A model generated the notes under the pieces. The model did no database searches. It worked only from the letters and a program-made list of their open reading frames with translations, and was not told the DNA's origin. A DNA stretch of 64,000 nt from Globisporangium splendens (lineage: Eukaryota; Oomycota; Peronosporomycetes; Pythiales; Pythiaceae). The translations under genes were made by a program, and so were the position numbers. This document shows, one piece after another, positions 46,335-58,178 of the stretch (position 1 is the stretch's first letter; every line of letters starts with the position of its first letter). The stretch is from positions 248,001-312,000 of the forward strand of contig VFIW01000027.1 in NCBI GenBank assembly GCA_006386115.1, given 5' to 3'.

Positions 46335-46775
46335 ATGACGAACAATGGAAGCGTGCCCGCAAGTCAATACGCCGGAGACGAGCGTCTGAGATGCTCGTAT
46401 CGAAGCAAAGCGTGTCCGAATCCGCGCGCGATCAAATTGAACGGTGAGTTGCATCTTTTGTGCAATTACCACCGAATACGAGCAAATCTGAACCAACAAC
46501 GCGTGCATCAACGACGCAAGATTCGCGTCAAGCAGCGAAGCGCGAGCGATGCTAGCAACCCCGACTGCTGGGGAGATCTGGAACCCAGCACAAGCCCTTG
46601 TGGAGACCTGCCCGCACATGACATCAAGATCTTGGAGATTTTGCTGTTCCATACCAACTCACCCCGATCACGAAAAAATACCTTAGATGATAGCACCAGT
46701 GAGGCGATTACAGAGCAAAGTGTAGATGCAACAGGCAGGGTTGGTCTCAGTAATGCATATGCAGCGAATCAGTAA
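46335..46775 (+). CDS. Zinc-cluster/acidic-tail protein, copy 4
   Basis: 146 residues; the ATG at 46335 gives a short leader like its relatives, although the frame is open 105 bases upstream. Ligands C20, C27, H40, C43, H46 (CSYRSKAC, NGELHLLCNYH), then RIRANLNQQRVHQRRKIRVK. Tail motif EPSTSPCGDLPAHDIKILEI followed by LLFH and a Ser/Thr-rich end. It opens the plus-strand VHQ-type group. Its closest tail relative is copy 7, which also has LLFH. Predicted nuclear regulator (inference). Confidence 0.87.
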   Translation: MTNNGSVPASQYAGDERLRCSYRSKACPNPRAIKLNGELHLLCNYHRIRANLNQQRVHQRRKIRVKQRSASDASNPDCWGDLEPSTSPCGDLPAHDIKILEILLFHTNSPRSRKNTLDDSTSEAITEQSVDATGRVGLSNAYAANQ

Positions 46776-48208
46776 TAATTATGCGATGGATTGACGAAAC
46801 GAGCCTCGGCTGAAATAGGTACACTCTATAGATCGATGATTTTATTACACATTGTCAGGTGTACACGAAATCAAACCACTGTCGTGCGGTAAAAGTGATA
46901 CTGCACTCATTTTGCTGTCTGCGATACGTGCAATCATGTGGCTTCCGTCCGTTATGACCATCGGATGCGCAATGGAACGCCACGCACCACGCCCCAACAC
47001 CATCGCAACGCAACGGCTCTTTCAGAAATTCACGCGCGACATGGGATGAGCGTCGCGCACGTAGTGTGATGAGGTTCATGTACAGTAAAAGGATGTCACG
47101 TTCTACGAGACCACGTGACGAAGTTCGTCATGCAGATTACCAAACTCGCTCTCTTTTGTCTCCTCTCATGACGAAAGCAATGCTCTTGTTGGCAGCATGC
47201 CATGCTACTAATTGGGAGCTTTTCATGTGCATCTATGACTCATTTTGGTCAACTTTGGATGCGGTAACATGCTGAGCTGAACCTGTCTTGAGGTTGCATT
47301 TTTGGTGCAGCATGACGCGCACACAATGAAAATAGTGAAATTGAAAGTACCCATGAGACCACGTCGCAATAGCATTCGCCCTAGAACCACGAGTGTCCTG
47401 CATCAGAGAACGAACACATGTTTTTCAGCAGTGACAACTGAGTCACATGCACAAGTCCCTTGCCTGTGACGAGCCAGGAAATTGATTGCATAAAGGCGTG
47501 AAATGCTTGGGGCGATCACGATTTCAGTCGCTACAATCGTTAGTGAAGACGGCAACATGTTGCGATACATGACTATAACACTGGCGGAAATAGCCGTGCT
47601 GATCTGAGTGCATACGCATCCATCCCCAGTGGCAAATGCGCTGGTCTCTAAAGGTCATGACCACCATTCGATATCTCATGCAGCGAGTGGCGTTCACAGC
47701 CACGTCGCATTCAGAGGTGAATGGCGGAATCCCTCTATGCACGTCACGCTTCCATTCTCCAAGGAGGTGCAAGATCGCATGGAAAATTGTCACAATCTGC
47801 GATCTTAGTGCTGGTGAGTGCTGGTTGCAGGATCTTGGAAGGGTACAAAAAATCTCCTACCCCTACTCAGAATGTGTGGCTCTGCGCGCTCTGCCGCAAT
47901 ACTCTCTCATTTTATATACGTTTGGCTAGAAACAGTTTCTGAACCTTCTGAACTCACGTGCGAGACTGAGCAACCATTTCGAGAGACAGTGGGACTTCAC
48001 ACGCTTGGAGGTTGGATACCTACCAAAAGTTGTGGGCTCTGCTTCGTCGCATTCTTTGTCCCATAACGGCCGATGGAGGGATCTTTTGGCAGCGGCGACA
48101 AACGTCAAGCGGCTTGACCACTCCATGCGTCATAACTGAATTTGCCTCACAGCACTCAAACGACCTTGAGCCGCTTACTGCCATTGCCTCTGAAGAAGAA
48201 GATCCAAC
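46776..48208. other. Interval between copies 4 and 5
   Basis: No supported feature seen; the frames at 47524-48126 are short and lack start or domain evidence. Confidence 0.35.
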
Positions 48209-48622
48209 ATGGCTACATTCCTCCCAACCACCACCACTGCCACCACCATGGTGCCGCCAGAGCTCAAGTGTTCCTACCGAAGCAAACCCTGCCCAAACAT
48301 CCGCGCTACTAAGATGAACGGCGATTTCCACAAGCTCTGTGAGTACCACCGCCGACGAGCAAACTTGAACCAGCAGCGCGTGCACCAGCGACGAAAGCTA
48401 CGCGAGTTCGATGAACAGGCAGCGAAACGCAACAGCCTGGAGAGCTACAACAGCAGCGACATTGAGTTTGAACTCGACTTTGACTTCGAATGTGAACCAA
48501 GTCCAAGTCCCTGCGGCGACTTGCCATTGCCTGACTTGGAGATATTGGAGCGTTTGCTGTCTGACGAAGCCTCCCAGCCAACGAACTTTCACTCGTTCCA
48601 GTTGGACTTGATCGGAGTATAG
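48209..48622 (+). CDS. Zinc-cluster/acidic-tail protein, copy 5
   Basis: 137 residues. Ligands C21, C28, H41, C44, H47 (CSYRSKPC, NGDFHKLCEYH), then RRRANLNQQRVHQRRKLREF. A strongly acidic stretch (FELDFDFECE) precedes the tail motif PCGDLPLPDLEILERLLSDE. The first 69 codons and the bases just upstream of the ATG are almost identical to copy 6, while the middle differs, so the pair arose by a recent duplication or shares sequence by gene conversion. Confidence 0.9.
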   Translation: MATFLPTTTTATTMVPPELKCSYRSKPCPNIRATKMNGDFHKLCEYHRRRANLNQQRVHQRRKLREFDEQAAKRNSLESYNSSDIEFELDFDFECEPSPSPCGDLPLPDLEILERLLSDEASQPTNFHSFQLDLIGV

Positions 48623-50146
48623 ACACTCTTGATTCGATATTAGGTAGGACTTTTTGCAATTTCATGTAGGTGACGTATGCATGGCGAGTAGATTCCAATC
48701 TACATAGTATTAAGATTATTAGCGGTCAGCACGATGCAGACCGTTCTCACGACGACAAATGAGTGTTTGTAACTTCTTTCGACGCGCGAACGATTCTTTT
48801 CTTTGTGTCAGCTGTGTGGCCAAGGAGGAGCGAGTTGCTCGTTGAATGACCACCACGACCATCGTTGTCGTCACGACGGTCATCACATCTCGATGAGGGA
48901 CGTGCGGTGTTTCTCCACTCAGAGCACTGTTGCAGTTGGTCCGACCTGCGCGTTTCATTACGCCCACGTACGCTGTAAATCACAGGAGTCGTCCGAATCA
49001 GGCTCGCAGGCTTGTACTCTCGACGTTTGATTCGCTAAATTCCGCTTGTCAACTCATAGGAAAATCCATATAGTTTGTCTCATGAATGGCAAGCGGAAGT
49101 TCAGTAGCCCAATTTTTGATAGACGAGGAGGGAGGGGGATGTCCAGCGGCTTGTGGCTCCAAAGTGCGCAATCAGAGAGCAGTCATCACGTACTGTACGC
49201 AGATCGCGTGTACACTTTGGAGAGCCAAAAGAAGATCGCATGTGGACGCAACGTTGGCACAAAAATTCAGTTCCTCTTCACGTGCTATGAAAGCAAATTT
49301 TCTGACCACCTTCCTGAAGCACTTCAAAGTGCGATGAGCTTTAAACCACGGATAATCCAACGGAAAATGCTGCCTTCTACTCAGCGTAGGTTCGCCTTTA
49401 TTCAACAGCCTGAAAGCCTGCATCCTCAAGGCTCCGCATGACTCCAACGTAAAAGCAACAAGCTTTCCATTTGACAAGACTTGTGCTTTTCGAGTGATGT
49501 GGCGTGCCGTTCATGCTGTAAAAGGGACGAGGGAAACGGCGATGACTAAGATGCAGAATTGCAATCAGGTTGTCTCTGGTAATTGAGTGAACCATGTGGC
49601 GTTTTGCTGCTGTAGGATGTAACCGAACGAGAGACAAACAGGTCGTCGCGAGACGAGTGAAATGGGAGCACAACGCGCACAATCGCCAACCACAACGGTC
49701 TGCACCTTCAACCAGTGCCAGCGGTGCAACCTGAACGGCCAACTGTGTTGACAGATGCACTTTTTACATTTGCGTTGTCCCTGCTCCTTCATGAAAGCGT
49801 GTGGCTCTGCTCGCTCCATGAACAGCCTGCGGTCTCTCGCGAAACTGACACAACCAACAGGATCAGCACGATACATTAATTTAGCGAGTCGGATTGCACA
49901 TGCTAGAGTGATGGTCGCGAGGAACAGTTCAGAAGGGGGGATGTGAGGGGGTTCAAAAAATTGTGGTCCCTGGTCAGTCACATGTGCTCGCTCGCACCGT
50001 GCTTCCTCCATCAAAAGTTTGGCGCGAGTTGATCTTTTTTGGCCGCGCAGGATCCTTCTCTACGGACGTCAACGGCAACTTGGCTCGACCTCATTATTCA
50101 ATCTGCGCCACCGCACTCAACCCACTTGCCTCGAAAAAGATCCAAC
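48623..50146. other. Interval between copies 5 and 6
   Basis: No supported feature seen. Frames at 49046-49441 and 49565-50014 have no recognisable content. Confidence 0.35.
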
Positions 50147-50581
50147 ATGGCTGCATTCCTCCCAACCACCACCATTGCCACCACCATGGTGCCGCCAGAG
50201 CTCAAGTGCTCCTACCGAAGCAAACCCTGCCCAAACATCCGCGCCACCAAGATGAACGGCGATTTCCACAAGCTCTGCGAGTACCACCGCCGACGAGCAA
50301 ACTTGAACCAGCAGCGCGTGCACCAGCGACGAAAGCTACGCGAGCTTGACGAGATGGCGGCCAAGGGCGAGCGCATCAGTTTCGACAGCAATGGCAGCGA
50401 CATTGAATATGACCTCGAGTTTGACTTTGAGTGCGAGCCAAGCCCAAGTCCCTGCGGCGACTTGCCATTGCCTGACTTGAAGATCTTGGAGCTCCTGCTC
50501 TCGGACAACCAAGCATTGGATGCCCAGGCACAGTCTGGCTCTCGCTCCAGCTTTTTCGAGCTCAGTCCATTGGATGTGTAA
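50147..50581 (+). CDS. Zinc-cluster/acidic-tail protein, copy 6
   Basis: 144 residues from the ATG at 50147 (same leader as copy 5, MAAFLPTTT). Ligands C21, C28, H41, C44, H47, then RRRANLNQQRVHQRRKLREL. The acidic stretch DIEYDLEFDFECEPSPS leads into PCGDLPLPDLKILELLLSDN. It ends with a Ser/Gln-rich stretch and FFELSPLDV. It differs from copy 5 by only a handful of bases over the first 200 or so coding bases, mostly silent. Confidence 0.9.
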   Translation: MAAFLPTTTIATTMVPPELKCSYRSKPCPNIRATKMNGDFHKLCEYHRRRANLNQQRVHQRRKLRELDEMAAKGERISFDSNGSDIEYDLEFDFECEPSPSPCGDLPLPDLKILELLLSDNQALDAQAQSGSRSSFFELSPLDV

Positions 50582-52394
50582 GCGATGTTTTTGAGCAGCA
50601 ACTATTGTAGTATCGTGCGTCCGTGTTTTAAGTATTATATCAAATAGGAGACAATATTTTGGCAAATACTGCTTTTTGATTTCTTGCTGCTTCCGACTTT
50701 TGTGTCGTCAGTTGAGTGTTTGACGAAAAATCGAATGGCGGACAAGGCGCTGCAGCATCTGCTCTTTTGAGTGTGACTAGGACGATCGTGAAGCCATTTC
50801 TGCGTGACTCACGCCGAAAAGAAGCTCTTCACGCGCAACAGATCCACTAAATCAGACGGACAAGAGAGACGCGAGCTCCCGTAAGTCACAGCGTTGCAAC
50901 GAACGCTATTACGGTACAATACAACCACGTTAGCCAGTCATTTTTCACTTGGACCGTGTCCAAGAAATGCGCAAACCATCCCGCCTATGAAGCAGCCATC
51001 TCGACAGTTCATAGAGAAAATCCGGGGCGGCTTTGTCCCATGATGGGTTCGCGCCAAAAAAACTGGGGATCTGAGAGCATCTCCATCAGTTGAATGAAGC
51101 GTCGACCAAACGACATGTTTGAACAAGATTTGACTTTTTTGATCTGTCCACCAGTCAGGTGAAACACTAACCAGGCATGGCCAGAGGACTCGCAAAAGTG
51201 AAAGTCCGAGGAGGTCTGGCAGCACTTTGACTTAAGCGACGGGTAGGCTCGGGCGACAATCGTGTACACCAAAGCAGCCGCAGTACGCCAATAGACGCAC
51301 TCGAATCTGACAATCGCCGACACCGAGACCATTTACGAAGTTCTCGATGCTAAAATCGAAGTTTGGACAGACAGATCGCTGAGGTCCTCACTTGGTTGCA
51401 TCGAGTCGAATGTCCCAGTGTGACTTGCTTGCCTGAGATCTCTGCGACGAGGTCGTCACAAAAGCTGAAATCGCTGGTACTGGTGTGGATTTTGTTGGCG
51501 ATTTCGAGAAAACCTTGTTGTTGGTCCAAATGGAATAGCAAAGATTTTAACATTGCTGGTGGAGATGCCCCAATAAAAAGTTCATTTGACAAATTTTACA
51601 GACGAAGCAAGGCAACTGCACTTGTGAATGCAACACTGCACTCGCAACGTGCGGCCATTCGTCTCCAGTCCAACCTGCTCTTCTTTTTTGTCATGGGTCC
51701 AGTCAGCCTAGTGTCAGCGAGTGACTGCAAGTGGATGGTGGGGCTTCTGCGCGGCGAAATAGTAAATACTCTGGTGCCAATCGTTCGTTCCTCAAGCGAA
51801 AGTGTGCCGTGCAACGTTGTCAGCCAATGCTGTGTCACAGGAGCCACCCATCCGCTCTCAGTTCAGAAGAACCCACCTTTGGAATAGAGCGCAGAAAATC
51901 CAGTCCTTCGTCGATCTCGAACTTTATATACGTTGAGTGTGCTGCATATATCTTGGTTTTTGTAAAGAAACTGATTTTCTAGTTATTAATGTAGAGAGAA
52001 TTGAGTCAAGAATGTTGGTCGTCATGCTGAGCTTGTCACAACTTCAGTCTGCACTTTCCGCAAAGAATATCCGTGGGCAGCTACGCTTCTGAAACGCCAT
52101 TCGGTCGACCAACCGCCGTGGTCGTCAGGCACCACCATCCCCACGAGCCGCCTTGCTCTTGTTGTCCGCCACGTTTTCGTGGATCCATACACAGTCGTCA
52201 ATTTTTCGTGGTGCGAACGAAAAAATGGCATCAAGATGCCCTGTTGTGCAAGCACTAGCTCGCTTTGACGTTCCACGATCCTCCGTTGCCCCCACCTCAG
52301 ACGGAGACATTCATTTTCGTATTCGATGCGCCGAGCGAGCTGCAAATCTCGCAAACTCGACGGGTTGTACTTGATCGTTTGAAGTACGCTGATC
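50582..52394. other. Interval between copies 6 and 7
   Basis: No firm gene. A 174-codon plus-strand frame at 51363-51887 is long for chance but has no domain, and its start has no support. Confidence 0.35.
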
Positions 52395-52934
52395 ATGGAC
52401 GCGAGAGTATCACGTAAGCGGAAAGCGAGTGCGAGACTGGCAATCAAGGCCACACGTCATCTCAATGACGAACTCGACAGCACTGCACGAACTCGGTGTT
52501 TGTACCGGAGTAAACAGTGCAATCACCCTCGAGCAATGAAGATGAACGGCGAGTTCCACAAGCTGTGCGAATATCATCGCCAACGAGCGAATCTGAACCA
52601 ACAACGTGTGCATCAGCGACGAAAGCTTCGCTTAAAGGAATCGACACTGCTCGGTCCGATCTCAGCTTCATCGTCCTCAGCGAATGACGGGGAGTCGCTT
52701 CCACCGACCCCGCCGAATGTCGATAGCTCCACGAGCGATCAGCAAGCCGATGTACGGTATTTTCTGGAGCCGTGCTCAAGTCCTTGCGGCGATCTTCCCG
52801 TCCAGGATCTCAAGATCCTCCAGGCGCTTCTCTTTCACTCGAGTTCACCCATGGCTACCGAAGTCGAGAATGCAGAGTGGTTTTCCAATGGGGCAGAAAC
52901 CAGCAACGTGCCAGGCAGCACATTGGCACAATGA
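52395..52934 (+). CDS. Zinc-cluster/acidic-tail protein, copy 7
   Basis: 179 residues. The N-terminus is unusually basic (SRKRKASARLAIKATRHL), which could serve as a nuclear localisation signal. Ligands C35, C42, H55, C58, H61 (CLYRSKQC, NGEFHKLCEYH), then RQRANLNQQRVHQRRKLRLK. A Ser/Pro-rich linker (ESLPPTPPNVDSS) is longer than in copies 5 and 6. Tail motif PCGDLPVQDLKILQALLFHS. Predicted nuclear regulator (inference). Confidence 0.88.
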   Translation: MDARVSRKRKASARLAIKATRHLNDELDSTARTRCLYRSKQCNHPRAMKMNGEFHKLCEYHRQRANLNQQRVHQRRKLRLKESTLLGPISASSSSANDGESLPPTPPNVDSSTSDQQADVRYFLEPCSSPCGDLPVQDLKILQALLFHSSSPMATEVENAEWFSNGAETSNVPGSTLAQ

Positions 52935-54237
52935 ATCACGTATGGTCACCAGGAACAAGTGCGCAGAGTGTACGTGATGGTACGTGGATATTTATTAGAG
53001 CAGGCTAATGATCATGTAACGTGAAAGCAAGCAAGTCTCTGAGTCTCGATTCGGCAGTACTTGAATGCCGCATTCTTGAATCGGTCAGGTGGCAAACTGA
53101 TACTTGATTGTCACAACTGCGTTGCGGCTGTCGTCTCAGTGTTACTAGTACAAGTTTTCGAATGCACAAACTCGGGTCGAGACGGCAACTTGACCTGTCC
53201 GCATGGCCTGTCGCCATCGTTCCAGTCGCCACAATTGTTCTACAGGAGTACATGGAGATCGTTCCATTATTTCTGCCACCCCCTCTTTTTGTAGTGCTAG
53301 TACGTGTTCTGCTTCCTCCCTGACTCACGCATCCTCCTCTCTCTATCCCTTCACACCGGCCAGTCATGGTGTGTATGTCTTTTGTTCGAATCAGTGCGAG
53401 AGCGCCACCAAAACCAGTTTGCCCGTCCCTTCTCGCACTGAAACCTTCAAGCCACGTTCTCGACTCAGGTTCAGAGCGAAACGGCGCAACGAGAAGCTCA
53501 GCCGCGCGCCACTCTGCTCCATCCATCCACTCTGGTCGCGTTTTTTCGACGCTTTTTGTGTGTGTTTTGTTTTGGTTTTCTTCCATTGTGACTCCTGAAC
53601 ACTGCACAATAATATGTGATCCCACGGCCACACAGTGGAGCTGCTTGCCATAGCGAGTCATAGAGAGTGTGCTTTCATATCGGACTTTCTCTCCAGTTCA
53701 CATCTCGTTTTGGGAACCAGGCGATGCCAAAATGGCATGACGCCCGCTGGGTCCAGTTGCCTCTTTTTGTGCAATCACGCTGCTGATGCCTGCTCTGGAC
53801 GCAAGTCAAGTGTCTTGATTTAATTTCAAGCTGCTTTGGGGATCGCAGCTTGCCATGTCATTTGCGGAGGAAGGAAGACGTGTGGCGAGAAAGTACCCAC
53901 CGAACTTTGTATGAGTATGAAGGAACGTTCCGACTTGACAACAACCGAGAATGTCAACTGCAGATCAAAATACAAGCAGCTATTCCCAACGCGAGGTGTC
54001 TCCGTTTGTGGCGATGTGCAAAATGCTCGTCGTGATAGCTTCTCGCGTACTGTCGCTGTCGATTTATCTATTCCTCACCTTTTTTAGAACGGCACCACTC
54101 AGAAAGCCATTCATCCACTGAAAGACTTTTGCATCCTGCTCCAACCTTTCGTCATAATTCAATTTGCCTTCATCGCAGCAACATCAACCAGCTACGCAGT
54201 GCACGAAGGAAGAGCACATCCAGCTTTAACAGCCAGT
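52935..54237. other. Interval between copies 7 and 8
   Basis: No gene is called. Frames open on both strands at 53005-53661 are of similar quality and give no recognisable protein. Confidence 0.35.
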
Positions 54238-54687
54238 ATGTCGTCCTCACCTACTCCCTCGGCCGCGACGTTGGAAGCGATCCATACCTTGCCAGACGAA
54301 GTCCGCTGTCTGTACTCGAGTAAGAACTGCCCGAACCATCGTGCCGTGAAAGACAATGGCGATCTGCACAAGCTGTGTGATATGCACCGCAAGAAAGCCA
54401 ACCTCAACCAGCAGCGCATGCAGGAGCGCCGCAGACAAATGCGCCAGAAGATGATTGACGCCAAGAAACAGTACCTGACAACTCTGACGGACGATGGGTC
54501 GGTAGCGGAGGGGGTCAACCTCGAAGGTCTCTTGGAACCAAGCCAAGGTCCTTGCGACGACGACTTGAGCCCGGAAGACCTGCAGCTTTTGGAGCTCATG
54601 CTTTTCGACGAAGAAGACGAAGAGTTCAAGGAGGAGAGAAAGAGCGACGGGTTGGAGGACCAGGTGCAGCAGTCGCAAGTCATCTGA
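54238..54687 (+). CDS. Zinc-cluster/acidic-tail protein, copy 8 (divergent)
   Basis: 149 residues from the ATG at 54238; an upstream in-frame GTG gives no better start. Ligands C24, C31, H44, C47, H50 (CLYSSKNC, NGDLHKLCDMH), then RKKANLNQQRMQERRRQMRQ, where MQE replaces VHQ/VHL. The linker is helical and Lys/Gln-rich (KMIDAKKQYL). The tail motif is expanded to PCDDDLSPEDLQLLELMLFD and followed by an acidic run (DEEDEEFKEERK). With copy 9 it uses YSSK instead of YRSK, marking an older or divergent branch. Confidence 0.87.
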   Translation: MSSSPTPSAATLEAIHTLPDEVRCLYSSKNCPNHRAVKDNGDLHKLCDMHRKKANLNQQRMQERRRQMRQKMIDAKKQYLTTLTDDGSVAEGVNLEGLLEPSQGPCDDDLSPEDLQLLELMLFDEEDEEFKEERKSDGLEDQVQQSQVI

Positions 54688-56563
54688 ACAGGTGAATTTC
54701 AGGTCAGACTCAACGGCAGGTCTCCTCTCAATCGCTCGGTTTTGAGAACAAGCGAGCGAGTTCTCTATCATTCATGCATAGTTCATCCAAATACCCTCAA
54801 AGTGGTGAATTCCTCCACAAAATTACAGCAGAATCAATATCAATGAAATATCAATGAAATGCAGAAGCAAACACTGAAAGGATTTCTGCAATCCAACCTC
54901 ATCAGGACGAAGCCGAGTCCTGGCGTCACACTCGCGCTGCTTTACTCTCTTGAAGGCTGCTGCTCGTGCGCGAGAAAGGCAGTCATGGAAGCTTTTCCAA
55001 ATTGCAAAGCTTGCAAGATAGCTCCAGTTGGGCTGCGTTTTTCTCGTGGCTTCAAAGTGAAGCCATGCCTGACCATCCCAACCCACGACTAGTTCACGAT
55101 CACATCACCATTGAGCAGCACGTGGCTTCTCCAAACCATGACCCAGAACTCACGAGGCGAGTTCTGGCGATGGCTTTGGAGCCAGTTGAATTCCTCCATA
55201 TGGACATGCCGGAGGACAATGAATCGGCATAGGGTACAATACTCAGCGCTTCGCTTCAGTTTGTGCCTTGACACAAAGGAACACCAACGAAACGCGAAGA
55301 ACAGCAGTCAAATTCTACATATTTTAAACTGTGATCGACATTGTATTTTACAGCCGTTTCATGTCGCATGCTTTAGGTGAGACATAAATGCAGAGGTGAG
55401 TCACCTTCAATGGAGCCTTCAAGTTGCAGCCACTGCCTCCGCTGTAATGGCTTCCTTTGTAGCACTCCCGTCGCGATCTCACGCTGATTTTTCCTCATTG
55501 AATACTGCTGCTGGCTATCTCAAGTCGCAGATCTCTCAATGGTGTATACAGGCGAGAAGGATGCACGCGAAGCGAATATTGCGAGCGTCTTCGCTGTCTC
55601 CGTGCATGGTGGGAAAAATAGGAGAATGGCATACGCAATCACATTCGGCTGCGTCCAGGAATTGCGATGAGTGTGAGTGCGCCACCTCTGCGCTGCTTTA
55701 TCAAGCTCAAGCATCTGCGCAGACTCCCAGCAGCGAGGCAGAACAGCGCACGCAACCAGACCTCCACGTCGGCTCAGTTGACTGTATCACCTGCACTGCA
55801 CCAGGATGTTGCGCTTCAAGTGAAGTCCGCACTTTTTTCATTTGTTTTCTCACGAAAAAAATAGGGAGAAACAGCAAACGATACAAGATCGGCTGATCTC
55901 GGTATCCACTTCGTCGTGGCTAATAAACCCGCTTCAAAGCGGAATACAGGCGAGAACGTCCTGGATTCTTCATCTGCTACCACGTTGGGTTGCATCAGCA
56001 ATCAGAATGCCACGTCAGCGCGCAGAGTTCGTACCTTCGAGCAGTCTTTGCTGGTGATGCCTTGAGTGGTGGATAAATCGCGAGGCGCCCGCTGCGAGCT
56101 AAGGCTGCTCCACATGAATCGACCGGTTCGAAGCACACACATACAGCATTTGCATCGTATCAGTATCGTCAAAGCTAAACGAGACGTCGAAGTTCAACAA
56201 AACCCTGCCACTATTTACAAACACGCGTGCACACATCCTGAACAAGTAAACCAACAAGCCAAAGCAAACGATGTCTTAGGCAGAGCCTTCCATTGCAGCT
56301 CACTTCAGCATCATGATACGCACACGTTCTCGTGTATCACAAAGTTTCGACAAGCGGGACGACATCAAATAGGCACACGAATTGAGCCATACCTTGAAGC
56401 CGTGGAATTGAGAACTGCCAGCTTGAAGAAATGGTCCAAGTTAGCAGAGCGGAAATTGACGAATGGACGAATGGATGAATGGACGAATGAGCGCAATCTT
56501 GGAGTGCACCTCAGGCAGCACGCTTGGGTCCATCTTCAGAAGTACAGTTTTGCTGCAAGCATT

Positions 56564-56591
<28 letters not shown>
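56564..56591. repeat. GA dinucleotide microsatellite
   Basis: About 14 uninterrupted GA units. Shorter GA runs occur near 45365, 8720 and 60190, the last followed by a G run. Confidence 0.95.
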
Positions 56592-56594
<3 letters not shown>

Positions 56595-57002
56595 GGCAAT
56601 GAGTTTATCATTTTCAGCGTCCCCAATCAAATTGAGCAGTGGCCGGTATGAGTCACCCATTATGCGCAGAGATCCACGAGCAAGCGATCCATGCAATCGA
56701 AAATGGACCCGTTGCCTGTAACACAACAGTTCGGAGAAAGATCCAATTGATCAAAAAATCGCCAGATGCAATGGCGCAAGGACTCGTGGCGAGGTGCTTC
56801 GTGAGACTGTCTCGTCCACATGGAGATTCAACGGATTCCGCCTGAAAATGAGAGAGAACAACTTCGAGCCGTTGAATGACTGCATTACGTAGATACCTTC
56901 AACGTTACACTGAAGAAACCCATCAATTTGTGCGCATGTGGACGTTCCTGATAAACTTCATACGTGCGAGTGGCGTATGCCTTTCAACTGATCGTCTTGG
57001 CT

Positions 57003-57068
57003 CTCTCTAACTGCAGACTTTTGATGGGTCTTGATCTCTCTAGTTGTAGACTTTTGATGGGTCTTCGA
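57003..57068 (+). repeat. 33-base tandem duplication
   Basis: Two adjacent copies sharing CTCTCTA and AGACTTTTGATGGGTCTT with a few substitutions. The unit is a multiple of three, so it keeps frame in the surrounding ATG-less open frame (repeat SNCRLLMGL / SSCRLLMGL). Confidence 0.85.
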
Positions 57069-58178
57069 GCAGATCTCGCTTCTTCGAAAAGCATTGATGT
57101 GTTCGCCGACAGGCTGGGGCTCCCAAGCGATTTGTTCTGTGGGCGACAGCACTTTTTTGAGTGGGTTTTGGTGTTCGCTGTGGGAGGGTGGCACATCATT
57201 GTAGTGAACCATACTTGTCGTTTTAAAGAGGATATCATTTGCTACATAACAACCGGTTCTCATTTACACCTCTTTGACTGCTCCATATACATTATCTCTA
57301 ATATTATCCTATTAACTTAACCAGAAAGTAAATTCTGCATGTGCCTTAAAGCTGTCAGCTCGGTCCTGGTGCGACATGAGCGAGAGCGCGAGGCTCACAG
57401 TTGACAGACCTTGCATGCGTACACTCGAGGCGCATCCTCGCTTCTGTGATCGACTGGTCACGGTTTCGCGCATATTGGGTCATCATCCGTTGCATGTGCG
57501 ACCCAGGCACGTCCTCTCACAGGCGCACGAGACACCATCGAGAGCCAGCAAAAGTGAGCCCGTGAAAGAGGTATCTCAAGAGCATTCTCCCATTGGACAA
57601 AGGTCGAGTCCGAGTCCCTCTTTATGATTTAAAACTGAGCAACAGGGTCTTCATGCGTTTGACCAAACCTGCTGACAAAGAAACGAGAGGGACAAGCATC
57701 CGATATGCGCGGAAACTGCCAACTCTCTCCACGCGGGCTCTCCGAGGTATTTGTCACAGAGATTCACTCGCAGAAGTAGGATCGATGCGCATCCATTTTC
57801 TTTGCCTCCTGCCAGCAACCCGTCGATAGCTCATTGCTGCCCTCTCAAGTGTTTCCTTCAAGAGAACTGTTGTAAACAGAGTAGAGGGAATGATTCGTCT
57901 GTCAGCCGTTCCCGCCAGCATATCTTTGCTACTCGTTTCATTTTTAACGAGGTCAGGACGCTTTCACATAGAGATGCGTAGTTTTTATTAGTTCTTCTTC
58001 GTCTGCCAAATGCCAATTCGAAAAAGCGTTCTTTCTTCTGTTGGTGCACTCTTTTGCAACCTGTGGAGACCATAAAAACGGCGTTCCGTCGACAGGAAGG
58101 AGCTCTTTCTGCTTCGAGTTTAAAAACTGGATGCAAGCGCGTACGTGGCAATGCAACTAGAATGAACAGAGAAACGGC

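Larger units (their letters stand above)
54688..58178. other. Gene-poor interval with tandem repeats
   Basis: No firm gene in about 3.5 kb. A 55-codon frame at 55065-55232 (ends VEFLHMDMPEDNESA) is the most protein-like. A GA run (about 14 units) lies at 56564-56591 and a two-copy 33-base tandem repeat at 57003-57068. Confidence 0.35.

Noticed and set aside
53005..53661. 218-codon minus-strand frame between copies 7 and 8
   Set aside because: No domain or start context, and the plus strand is equally open over the same bases.
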